Shown here one piece after another: positions 16,273 through 24,169 of a DNA stretch of 64,000 nt. The position numbers and the translations under genes are program-made. The stretch's first letter is position 1; each line of letters begins with the position of its first letter. Below the pieces are notes generated by a model. That model saw only the letters and a list, made by a program, of their open reading frames with translations. It was not told the origin of the DNA and ran no database searches. Origin of the DNA: Candidatus Obscuribacter phosphatis (lineage in GTDB: Bacteria; Cyanobacteriota; Vampirovibrionia; Obscuribacterales; Obscuribacteraceae); assembly GCA_001899315.1 (NCBI GenBank), contig MOYA01000001.1, positions 1,712,599 to 1,776,598 on the forward strand. The letters are read 5' to 3'.

Positions 16273-17403
16273 TTGCATGTACTAGGCAACGGAAGAGCCT
16301 TTTACTATATTGAGGTAACTTACCAAGAGTTCAGCAATCCCGTGCCGAGACTTCATTTAACTAGCCCCTATCTCAAGTTCTATAGCTTAGCTCTTTGCTT
16401 GAGCCTAAGCTTGGGTGGCGCCGGCGCCGACTCTTTGCATAAGGTGCCTCACGAGTGGCGCATGAAACCACTAAAGAAAGTAGATACGACAACTAAAATA
16501 GCGCCAACACCAGTTAGAAATTCGGTGCACCCGATAAAGTCTGAACTTGGGCAAATCAGACCGAGCACAAGCCTTAATATTGATGGTAACAGCAACAGAT
16601 TCGGCTCAACAATTGCCGCCTGGACTGTAGCCAACCCAAAAGCAGTGATTCTATCTTTGCACGGCTTTGGTCTATCTAAAGAGTCATTTGCAGGTTTCGC
16701 CTCAGCCATGAATCGCTTTGGCATTTCGTGCTATGCCATGGATGTGAGAGGTTTCGGCTCTTGGAAGGAAAAAGAGAGCGAGAAACTAGACTTTTATAAA
16801 ACACTGATTGATGTCAAAGCAGCGCTCAGTTATTTGCGGCAGCACAACAAAACTCCCATATTTTTGCTCGGCGAGTCTATGGGTGGTGCAGTGGCTCTGC
16901 AAGCTACTTCTATGTTTCCCGATGCGGTTGACGGAGTAATCGTATCGGTGCCAGGTGATTCTTATTACAAGACACTTGAAGCCAGTACAAAGGTCGCCCT
17001 GGAATTTCTCAAGCCGGGCGGCGGCATTGACCTATCTGAACATGTGGTGGGCAACTCTACTAGCAACGAGAAAGTACGCAAAGACTGGCTCAATGACCCA
17101 CAAGCCAGGCTGAGCCTCAGTGCCGGAGAGCTACTAGCCTTCAAGAAATTCATGAGCAAAACCGACGATATGGTGAAAGACATCACAAGCACACCCGTCT
17201 TGATGTTTCACGGCTATAAAGACCAGCTATCTAAACCATCCGGCACTCTGAGAATATTCAGAGAGCTAAAGACCAGTCAAAAAGATTTGATCATGCTGGG
17301 CAGTGCTGAGCATTTGATTTTTGAGAAAGAACAGTTCGACAACCATGTCGTAGAGATGGTGCGCGCCTGGATTGGCAAGCATTGCCAATCCAGTTTTAAA
17401 TAA
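16273..17403 (+). CDS. alpha/beta hydrolase, monoacylglycerol-lipase / lysophospholipase type, exported
   Basis: Catalytic layout: oxyanion L-H-G-F-G, nucleophile G-E-S-M-G-G, acid in G-Y-K-D-Q-L, histidine in S-A-E-H-L-I. With M-D-V-R-G-F-G after strand 4 this matches the monoacylglycerol lipase (Hydrolase_4) group. A signal-like segment (Y-S-L-A-L-C-L-S-L-S-L-G-G) lies about 40 residues in. The TTG start at 16273 is therefore probably too early; GTG at 16342 would put the signal peptide at the N-terminus. The last codons contain the palindrome that is then repeated downstream of the stop. Confidence 0.85.
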   Translation: MHVLGNGRAFYYIEVTYQEFSNPVPRLHLTSPYLKFYSLALCLSLSLGGAGADSLHKVPHEWRMKPLKKVDTTTKIAPTPVRNSVHPIKSELGQIRPSTSLNIDGNSNRFGSTIAAWTVANPKAVILSLHGFGLSKESFAGFASAMNRFGISCYAMDVRGFGSWKEKESEKLDFYKTLIDVKAALSYLRQHNKTPIFLLGESMGGAVALQATSMFPDAVDGVIVSVPGDSYYKTLEASTKVALEFLKPGGGIDLSEHVVGNSTSNEKVRKDWLNDPQARLSLSAGELLAFKKFMSKTDDMVKDITSTPVLMFHGYKDQLSKPSGTLRIFRELKTSQKDLIMLGSAEHLIFEKEQFDNHVVEMVRAWIGKHCQSSFK

Positions 17404-17538
17404 ATATGGCAAGCATTGCCAATCCAATTAAAATAGATCCGGCAAGCATTGCCAATCTAAATAAAGGTTCAAAATAAATCTGGCAAGCATTGCCAATCTA
17501 AATAAAAGCTCAAAATAAATCCGGCAAGCATTGCCAGT
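17371..17538 (+). repeat. five copies of a palindrome, ggcaa-gca-ttgcc, at a gene end
   Basis: The 16-nt core ggcaagcattgccaat occurs at 17374, 17408, 17441, 17482 and 17523, with spacings of 34, 33, 41 and 41. The first copy lies inside the last codons of the hydrolase; the others fill the gap to the convergent sigma gene. Each can fold into a 5-8 bp hairpin. The spacer TAAATAAA is also repeated. It may act as a two-way terminator. Confidence 0.93.
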
Positions 17539-17554
17539 CTATTTAGAGATTAGA

Positions 17555-18568
17555 TTAGACGTAATCGTCGATTGTTCTATTATATAGATGCCGCTTCAAC
17601 CGCTTCAGTGAGCGCTTTTGAATGCGCCGCACTTCTTGCACATCGAGTTTGAGAATAGCCGCTACTTCGCGGGTATCACAAGGCACTCCATCTTCCAGTC
17701 CATATAAATAACGTACTGTTTTATTCTCTAAAGGCGTAAGATGCTTGGTCAGTTTGTCTATGGCTCTGCGCAAGATAACAGCTTCAGCTTGGCTTTCCGG
17801 CTTGGGTGTAAGGTCATCTTCGATGACGCTGCCTAGATTTTCTCTATCTTCACCAGGCAAAGACTCATCCAGCGACAATATTCCCGATACCCCCGAAAGA
17901 AGGCGACCGACCTCTTCTTTGCTGAGACCGGTTTCGGCGCTCATTTCACTGGTGGTAGGAAATCTTCCCAATTTCTGATGATATTCTCTGGCGCAGTTCC
18001 TCAGCTTGAGCACTTGCCCACGCACATGTACCGGGATGCGAATAGTGCGCCCTTTATTGGCAATGGCTCGCATAATCGCCTGCCTGATCCACCAGGTGGC
18101 ATAAGTGGAAAAACGATTGCCCATAGATGGATCAAACTTACGAGCGGCGTGAATCAAGCCGATATTGCCTTCCTGCACCAGGTCTTCCATATCAAGTCCC
18201 TGATTACGAAAACGTTTGGCGATACTGACCACCAGTCTCAAGTTTCCAATCACGAGCTTAGATAAGGCATCCTTATCGCCGGTGGCTATACGTCTGCCCA
18301 GTTCGATTTCTTCATCGGCTCGCAAAAGACTGTTCTTACTGATATTTTGCAGATACGAAAAGAAAGCGGGCTCGCTGGCATTCGATTCTAGTTCAAGTGA
18401 AATGCGGTCTTGATCTTTCGTATTTTTTTTAGGTCGCCCTACTCTGGTCAGAGTTTGAGGTTCTTCTTCCTCCGCCTCCGGATATTCGCGGTAGAAATCG
18501 AAGTCTTCAATTAACAGTCCCTGAACCATGTGGGTATCAAATGTCATATCCTCAATCATAGTTCTCAC
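17555..18568 (-). CDS. RNA polymerase sigma-70 factor (RpoD/group-2-like)
   Basis: 337 residues with regions 1.2 to 4.2: D-E-E-I-E-L-G-R-R-I, the core-binding N-L-R-L-V-V-S-I-A, D-L-V-Q-E-G-N-I-G-L, the -10-reading Y-A-T-W-W-I-R-Q-A-I, I-R-I-P-V-H, and a C-terminal region 4 helix-turn-helix ending K-R-S-L-K-R-L-K-R-H. Short size and lack of a long region 1.1 suggest a cyanobacterial-style group 2 (non-essential, stress or light) sigma rather than the housekeeping one. It starts with GTG overlapping the stop of the LOV kinase gene (GTGA), so it is translationally coupled. An ATG three codons in is a possible alternative start. Confidence 0.93.
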   Translation of the reverse strand: MRTMIEDMTFDTHMVQGLLIEDFDFYREYPEAEEEEPQTLTRVGRPKKNTKDQDRISLELESNASEPAFFSYLQNISKNSLLRADEEIELGRRIATGDKDALSKLVIGNLRLVVSIAKRFRNQGLDMEDLVQEGNIGLIHAARKFDPSMGNRFSTYATWWIRQAIMRAIANKGRTIRIPVHVRGQVLKLRNCAREYHQKLGRFPTTSEMSAETGLSKEEVGRLLSGVSGILSLDESLPGEDRENLGSVIEDDLTPKPESQAEAVILRRAIDKLTKHLTPLENKTVRYLYGLEDGVPCDTREVAAILKLDVQEVRRIQKRSLKRLKRHLYNRTIDDYV

Positions 18569-19791
18569 CGTGCTTCCTTATGGTTGCCCCCTCCTAGTCC
18601 GCAATAAAATTCGAACCAGAAAGTGCTACCCTGTCCAACTACACTATCAACTCCAATCTGACCACCGTGCAATTCGACAAGCGATTTGCTGATGGACAGA
18701 CCCAACCCCGTCCCACCCTTGAGGCGGCTATCGGAGGAGTCCAACTGTTGGAATACTTTGAATAATTTGTCTAGATCTTGCGGAGCGATGCCCGGACCTC
18801 TGTCGATTACAGAAAATCTTGTGGTATCGGTCAAATTTTCTACGCGAACCAAAACAGTCTCGTCACGAGGCGAGAACTTGATGGCATTATCGACAAGATT
18901 GGTTAGTATCTGTGTAGTTCGGTCTACATCTAAAGTAAGCGGCAAGTCAGAGAGAATTTCTTTCTTCAGATGTACTCCACTAGCCTCAGCATAAGAAGAG
19001 GCCGAGTCTACCACCGCATCGACAATAGAAGACGGAAACGCTTTAGTCAGAGCCAGTTTGAACTTACCAGCCTCAATCTTTTTCCAATCTAAAATATCTG
19101 ATATCAGTCGCATCAAGCGCTCTGAACTCTCCAGAGCAATCTTGACCATGCGCATGGCCTGGGGATTGATCTTGCCGGTCGAACCATCGGCTATTACAGC
19201 CAATGCCCCATTGATAGATGAGAGAGGGGTGCGCAATTCATGCGAGACAACTGAGTAAAACTCAGAGACTCGACGCTCAGCTTCTTTTCGAGCCGAAATA
19301 TCATTTTGCACACCAACAAAATTGATCAAGCGACCAGACTCATCATGCACCGGCGAAACAGTCAGCTCATTCCAAAACAATGAACCGTCTCGCCTATAAT
19401 TGCGCAAGACAGTGGTTATAGAAGTCTCTTCCTTGATGGCACGCCTGATTAGATCGATAGCCTGCTGGTCGCGCTCGTCGCGCTGCAAAAATCTGCAATT
19501 TCGGCCCAATACTTGCTCACGCCGATAGCCGGTCATGACCAGAAAGGCATCGTTGACGTAAATAATAGGGTTGTCCGGCAGGCGCGGGTTGGTGATGCAA
19601 ATGCCGTTGCGGGCAGATTCTACTGCTCGCTGCAAAAGCAGCAACTGTTCATCCTTCTCGCGCCCATATCTTTCGAGATCACAGTTGTAGACGAGACTGT
19701 CGACATGGTCCCAGGTTTTCCTGAGATTATGAAGCAGCCCATTCAAGGGCTCATCACGACCATCTCTTCCACCATCATGTGAGCCGGACAT
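18565..19791 (-). CDS. LOV-domain (blue-light) sensor histidine kinase
   Basis: A 408-residue soluble kinase with no membrane segment. Residues 50-165 are a LOV domain, not just a PAS domain: the flavin motif G-R-N-C-R-F-L-Q is intact with Cys99 as adduct former, and the flavin-contacting Asn131, Asn141 and Gln162 (F-V-G-V-Q) are in place. HisKA follows with S-H-E-L-R-T-P-L (His184). The ATPase has L-V-D-N-A-I-K-F, D-R-G-P-G-I and G-G-T-G-L-G-L. It should autophosphorylate in response to blue light. The gene overlaps the downstream sigma gene by 4 nt. No response regulator lies in the operon; the nearest is at 20853 on the other strand. Confidence 0.94.
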   Translation of the reverse strand: MSGSHDGGRDGRDEPLNGLLHNLRKTWDHVDSLVYNCDLERYGREKDEQLLLLQRAVESARNGICITNPRLPDNPIIYVNDAFLVMTGYRREQVLGRNCRFLQRDERDQQAIDLIRRAIKEETSITTVLRNYRRDGSLFWNELTVSPVHDESGRLINFVGVQNDISARKEAERRVSEFYSVVSHELRTPLSSINGALAVIADGSTGKINPQAMRMVKIALESSERLMRLISDILDWKKIEAGKFKLALTKAFPSSIVDAVVDSASSYAEASGVHLKKEILSDLPLTLDVDRTTQILTNLVDNAIKFSPRDETVLVRVENLTDTTRFSVIDRGPGIAPQDLDKLFKVFQQLDSSDSRLKGGTGLGLSISKSLVELHGGQIGVDSVVGQGSTFWFEFYCGLGGGNHKEAR

Positions 19792-19813
19792 TTCGACCTC
19801 CCGGATACCTCAA

Positions 19814-20722
19814 CTAAAATGCCTGGGCAGTCTTGGTCTGAGAAACACCGTTGATTTCTCTAGCCAAGGCATCTTCTACATTTGGATACATAAACTTGAA
19901 GCCGGCGCTTTCAAGTTTCTTTGGCAAAACGCGGTTGCCTTCCAAAAGCATCTCTTTAGCCATATCGCCCAAAATCATCTTTAGGGCAAAGGCAGGAGCA
20001 GGAAGAATAACCGGTCTCTTGAGCACCTTACCCATGGCACTGGTGAATTGACTGTTGGTCACCGGCTTGGGTGAGACCAAGTTGACAGCACCGGTCACCG
20101 AATCGTTCGCCAAAATAAACTCAATGGCTCTGACAGCGTCTTCGATGGCGATCCAACTCATGTATTGCTTTCCGTCGCCCAGTATGCCGCCAGCTCCCAT
20201 CTGAAAGGGCAAAAGCATTTTTGCCAGGGCTCCGCCGTTTCGGCCAAGCACCACGCCTATACGCAGTTTCACTATGCGCAGACCTTCACGGCAAGCTTGC
20301 TCAGCTGCTGATTCCCACTTCTTGCAGGTTTCAGCCAAGAAGCCTTCTCCCACACTGGAAGATTCGTCCAAAACCAAGTCACCGCGATTGCCGTAATAGC
20401 CGACCGCCGACGCATTTATGAAGACCACCGGCTTACCGGTGGTACGGCTAAGACATGAAGCCAGATAACCGGCTGTCGATGTGCGACTTTCTTCAATCAG
20501 TTTCTTCTGCGAATCAGTCCAACGACGACCGGCAATGTTCTCACCGGCCAGATTGACTACCGCGTCAAATTCAGATAAATATTTCTCGTCTACCCCGAGG
20601 AACACCTGGGACGAACCGGGGGCATTCCTTTTGAGCGGAACGACAGTGTGGCCACTGGAACGTAGATGATCTGTGAGAGCCTGCCCGATCATTCCGCTTG
20701 CACCTGCTATAGCAACTTTCAT
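19814..20722 (-). CDS. TIGR01777 / SDR39U1-type NAD(P)-dependent epimerase-like protein
   Basis: 302 residues with the Rossmann start I-A-G-A-S-G-M-I-G and the family motifs V-N-L-A-G-E-N-I-A-G-R-R-W, E-S-R-T-S-T and A-V-G-Y-Y-G-N-R-G-D, plus the C-terminal DUF1731 pattern ending in a K-x-x-x-x-G-F-x-F-x-Y-P motif. The reaction of this family is not established. It ends 22 nt before the LOV kinase start on the same strand, so it probably leads the operon that includes the kinase and sigma factor. Related genes are, as I recall, sometimes found near photolyase genes in light-induced clusters elsewhere. Confidence 0.92.
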   Translation of the reverse strand: MKVAIAGASGMIGQALTDHLRSSGHTVVPLKRNAPGSSQVFLGVDEKYLSEFDAVVNLAGENIAGRRWTDSQKKLIEESRTSTAGYLASCLSRTTGKPVVFINASAVGYYGNRGDLVLDESSSVGEGFLAETCKKWESAAEQACREGLRIVKLRIGVVLGRNGGALAKMLLPFQMGAGGILGDGKQYMSWIAIEDAVRAIEFILANDSVTGAVNLVSPKPVTNSQFTSAMGKVLKRPVILPAPAFALKMILGDMAKEMLLEGNRVLPKKLESAGFKFMYPNVEDALAREINGVSQTKTAQAF

Positions 20723-20852
20723 AGCTCTTCTCCTACAAGACTGTTTTCTTGTTTCCTATGGTCCCTGAATAATATTTACCTACTTAACCGTGAACTGGAA
20801 GTGAACGTGGTAGCGGTAAAATAGAGAGTTGTTCCTTCAATGTTGAAATTAG

Positions 20853-21560
20853 ATGGCAAAGATACTTTTAGTAGAAGACGACGCCTCATTGGCTGAAGTA
20901 ACCAGGTTCGGACTGCAAGCTCAGGGGCACATGGTGCAAGTGGCTAGCGACGGACGCCAGGCTCTCGACAACCTTGTGATCAACAAATACGACCTGATCA
21001 TATTAGATTGGATGATGCCCGGCATGACTGGTCTGGAAGTGCTCACCTCTTATAGACAATCGGGCGGTAAGTTGCCGGTGCTTTTGCTGACGGCTAAGAC
21101 CTTGCTTGAAGATAAGGAGCGCGGATTGGACGCTGGCGCCGATGACTATCTGACAAAGCCCTTCGAGCACCGAGAGTTGCAAGCTCGAATCAGAGCCCTG
21201 CTGCGCCGCCCCTCCTCTCTTGCTTCATCGGTGCTTGAAGTAGCCGATATTTGCCTTGACCCGGCCAGTTGCACAGTCACAAAAGGTGGTAAAGAAGTAA
21301 AACTGAGACCCAAAGTCTATAGCCTGCTTGAATTCTTGATGCGGCACCCCAATCAGGTTTATTCAGCCGACGCCATTCTAGAAAGAGTCTGGCTAGACGA
21401 TGCCATGGTCTCTACAGACACGGTCAGAGCCCATTTTAAGCTTCTTAGAAAGAGTCTTGGCTTGAAAGAGGGCAGTTTGGTAAGAACCGTGCGAAATCGA
21501 GGCTATATGTTGGTTTCAGATGAAAAAGCGGCTGCCCTATCGGGAATAGAATTTGAATAA
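20853..21560 (+). CDS. OmpR/PhoB-type response regulator
   Basis: 235 residues. The receiver domain has acidic pocket E8-D9-D10, phospho-acceptor Asp52 in I-I-L-D-W-M-M-P-G, Thr in L-L-L-T-A-K and Lys in L-T-K-P-F. The C-terminal winged helix (about 130-225) ends with the usual V-R-T-V-R-N-R-G-Y-M-L. It is divergent from the epimerase/kinase/sigma operon across a 130-nt gap, so it may be the partner of the LOV kinase or may share its control region. No kinase is adjacent on its own strand. Confidence 0.95.
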   Translation: MAKILLVEDDASLAEVTRFGLQAQGHMVQVASDGRQALDNLVINKYDLIILDWMMPGMTGLEVLTSYRQSGGKLPVLLLTAKTLLEDKERGLDAGADDYLTKPFEHRELQARIRALLRRPSSLASSVLEVADICLDPASCTVTKGGKEVKLRPKVYSLLEFLMRHPNQVYSADAILERVWLDDAMVSTDTVRAHFKLLRKSLGLKEGSLVRTVRNRGYMLVSDEKAAALSGIEFE

Positions 21561-21566
21561 TCCTCC

Positions 21567-21598
21567 TAATTTAGTGGTTTGCGGGTAAAACCAAATTA
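21567..21598 (+). terminator. possible hairpin after the response regulator
   Basis: tggttt/aaacca with an outer taattt/aaatta arm forms an imperfect stem around a gcgggt loop just after the regulator stop. No U-run follows. Part of the arm (ttagtggttt) is repeated 25 nt later at 21596. Confidence 0.35.
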
Positions 21599-21637
21599 GT
21601 GGTTTAAAGTAATAGTCCCGGCAATGAGTATTTGAGC

Positions 21638-22732
21638 ATGGCTCCCGAAGACAAATCCGCCCTTGAAAATGACCAAGCTGCAAGCCTTGAAGCCCGTGCC
21701 GGCCAGGCTGAATCGCTAAATCAAGGGGCTCAGCAAGAGTCGAAAAAGCGTTCGCAGTATGACCGCAACAAGCGCCGTGCTATGACCCGCATGATCGACC
21801 GAGTCAGCGATGACTTTGTTTCGACCTTTTCCGAAACCGGTGTTGACTCTGGTCCCGACAAAGATAGAAAGGAAGCTCAAAAGTCTCCAAGCGAAGCCCT
21901 CAAGAAAAGAGAAGAGCGGGAAAAGCAAGAATCGGAAAGAGAGGCGGCTCAAGAAAGAGAAGGCACTGCTCTGAAAGGTTTTGGCGCCCTACTCAGTAAG
22001 CGACGCTCCACCCAAGAACTCAAGACAGGGTCTCTTTTTTCAAGACTATTAGCCGACGACGAGGCTGGAATGGCCATTGCTAAGCAAGGCAATGGCTTGG
22101 CCGACTTGCTTGCTCAGCCAGAAAGCAAAGACCAAGACCTAAGCAAGCATGAACAAAACCAGGCCAGCAACCTAGAAGAAAATGAAGAAGCAGTTATTAA
22201 GATCAGAGGCACATCAGGCAAAAGACGAGGTCTCTACACCGCCTGTCTGAAAAAGCCCGTTCTTGCGGTCGAGATTCCAGAACCTACTCCAGAACCTATT
22301 AAAGAAGACTCAAGAAACAATCAGATTGGGGCAGCCTCCGAGACCCTAAATAAAGAAATCGAAAATAGAGAAAGCCAAAATAGAGAGCCCCAGATTTCTG
22401 ATAACAGACCGACAAAGGCACTAGACGGCAGTTTCGTCACACCGCAAATAGCTAATCCACCGGCACCGCCAGTGCGCTCTTCGGCTATGAGTGCTAGAGA
22501 ATTTGAAGTCCCGCAAGTAGACCAAACTACTCAGCGCGATTTTTCCACCCTGCGCAAGTTAGCCAACGACGGCACCAGCCAGGCTGAAAAGGCCAGAAGA
22601 GCCGCCGCCGCTGATGCTGCCTACGAAAGCCAAAATCGTCCCCAAGCAAAAGCGCAAGCGCCAGAGAAGACAACAAAAGGAAATCTCTTCAGACAAATTT
22701 TCGGCTACTTCAAAGGGCTTTTCGGAAAATAG
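21638..22732 (+). CDS. charged low-complexity protein with amphipathic C-terminal helix
   Basis: About 364 residues, rich in Glu, Lys, Gln and Arg, with coiled-coil-like stretches (R-E-E-R-E-K-Q-E near residue 100). The only ordered-looking parts are a G-T-S-G-K-R-R-G-L-Y-T segment near residue 195 and the final ~18 residues (L-F-R-Q-I-F-G-Y-F-K-G-L-F-G-K). That tail would form a basic amphipathic helix able to touch a membrane. ATG at 21638 is preferred over TTG at 21632. It ends exactly where the convergent photolyase gene ends. No family recognised. Confidence 0.7.
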   Translation: MAPEDKSALENDQAASLEARAGQAESLNQGAQQESKKRSQYDRNKRRAMTRMIDRVSDDFVSTFSETGVDSGPDKDRKEAQKSPSEALKKREEREKQESEREAAQEREGTALKGFGALLSKRRSTQELKTGSLFSRLLADDEAGMAIAKQGNGLADLLAQPESKDQDLSKHEQNQASNLEENEEAVIKIRGTSGKRRGLYTACLKKPVLAVEIPEPTPEPIKEDSRNNQIGAASETLNKEIENRESQNREPQISDNRPTKALDGSFVTPQIANPPAPPVRSSAMSAREFEVPQVDQTTQRDFSTLRKLANDGTSQAEKARRAAAADAAYESQNRPQAKAQAPEKTTKGNLFRQIFGYFKGLFGK

Positions 22733-24169
22733 TTAGGTACGGCGACTGCCATGCTTGGCTTGCACCCGGTCGGCCTCAGCCATGGCAAAAGCTGTTTTCC
22801 GCAGGGTAAAGATTCTTTCTTTTGCTCTATTTAAGGCGACTTTCTCATCCACTATCGGCTCCGGATAATCTACCCCGATGCGCACCCCATATAGCTGCTG
22901 CACCAAGGGCGGTGTTAGCTCGGGACGAGCCAAATATTGCGTAGGCAGATTAGCCAGTTCAGGCACATATTGTCTGATGAAGTGCCCTTGCGGATCTTGT
23001 TCAGTTGCCTGCTTAGCAGGAGAGTAGATACGGATTGTATTGATACCGGTCACTCCAGACTGCATTTGAAATTGACTATAGTGAATGCCGGGTTCATAGT
23101 CGAGGAAATGCCTGGCCAGAAAATCGGCACAGGGCTTCCAATGCAGCCAGAGATGATAGGCAGCAAAGGAAACAAGCATGGCTCGCATTCTAAAGTTTAG
23201 CCAACTTGTCTGCAGCAGGGATCGCATACAAGCGTCCACAAAAGGATAACCGGTCATACCTTCACACCAGGCCTGAAAATAGACTGGGTTGAACTCGTCC
23301 TCTCTCAAGCCGTCATAGGCTCTACTAAAATTGTGAAACTCTATCTCAGGCTCGTCTTCCAGTTTCTGCATAAAATGGCAATGCCACCACAGACGACTCT
23401 GGAAAGATCGCATTGAGGGCTGCCAATCGGCTTGCTTGACCTGCCTGGAAGCTTGATAGACTCTCTTTAGTGAAATATTTCCCCAGGTTATATAAGGGCT
23501 CAAACGACTACAACTAGCCTCTGCAGTCACCGGTGAAGACATCTCTTTTTGATAATTTCGCCCTCGACTAGAAAGAAAGCTTGCCAGGGTTTCTTTGGCC
23601 TTAGACTCGCCGCCTGGCTGAGTAACTTTGTCGCTCACCACATGCGGCATCAGACTAAAGCTGAAGTCACCTAAATGAGGCGGCAAAATTAGTCGAGGAG
23701 GAGCTTCGATAATTGGTTTAGTCATGCGCTCAAGCCATTTACCAGCCCAATGGTCTCGACTTTTCAGTCGCCTGACCACACCTGTCTGCGCATACTCATG
23801 CCATTCCACTCCTTTCCTTCTGGTCCAGTCTTTGAGCGCCAAGTCTCGCTTGTAAGTAATGGCATTACCAGTCTCTTCGTGGCTGACTATGCGACTAAAG
23901 GGAATCGCCTCGTGTAGCTTCTCAAAAACCTCAGGAACATTACCGCTGAGAAGCAATAACCGCGCCCCTCTTTGCCTAAGGGCGGCATCTAGTTCAAGGA
24001 GAGATTGATTGATAAAGCGCTGGTGCGAAGCATCGAAATCATGAGCTTGCATAACCGCCGGTTCAAAAACATAAACGGGCAGACAAAGATCATCGGCACT
24101 GAGGGCAAGAGGCGCGTGATCATCGACGCGCAAATCTTTCTTGAACCAGACCAGGGTGACCTTGTTAAT
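22733..24169 (-). CDS. phrB: deoxyribodipyrimidine photolyase (probable ATT start)
   Basis: Repairs UV pyrimidine dimers using blue light and FADH-. The FAD domain is clear: W-G-N-I-S, Q-S-R-L-W-W-H-C-H-F, W-C-E-G-M-T-G-Y-P-F-V-D-A-C-M-R, W-L-N-F-R-M-R, D-Y-E-P-G-I-H-Y-S-Q-F-Q and G-I-N-T-I-R-I-Y-S-P. The conserved N-terminal strand (V-T-L-V-W-F-K-K-D-L-R) lies upstream of the first usual start, a TTG at 24133. The open frame reaches only an ATT at 24169 before a TGA, and that ATT overlaps the stop of ppk by one base (ATTAA). With ATT the protein is about 478 residues, the normal size. Confidence 0.92.
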   Translation of the reverse strand: MNKVTLVWFKKDLRVDDHAPLALSADDLCLPVYVFEPAVMQAHDFDASHQRFINQSLLELDAALRQRGARLLLLSGNVPEVFEKLHEAIPFSRIVSHEETGNAITYKRDLALKDWTRRKGVEWHEYAQTGVVRRLKSRDHWAGKWLERMTKPIIEAPPRLILPPHLGDFSFSLMPHVVSDKVTQPGGESKAKETLASFLSSRGRNYQKEMSSPVTAEASCSRLSPYITWGNISLKRVYQASRQVKQADWQPSMRSFQSRLWWHCHFMQKLEDEPEIEFHNFSRAYDGLREDEFNPVYFQAWCEGMTGYPFVDACMRSLLQTSWLNFRMRAMLVSFAAYHLWLHWKPCADFLARHFLDYEPGIHYSQFQMQSGVTGINTIRIYSPAKQATEQDPQGHFIRQYVPELANLPTQYLARPELTPPLVQQLYGVRIGVDYPEPIVDEKVALNRAKERIFTLRKTAFAMAEADRVQAKHGSRRT

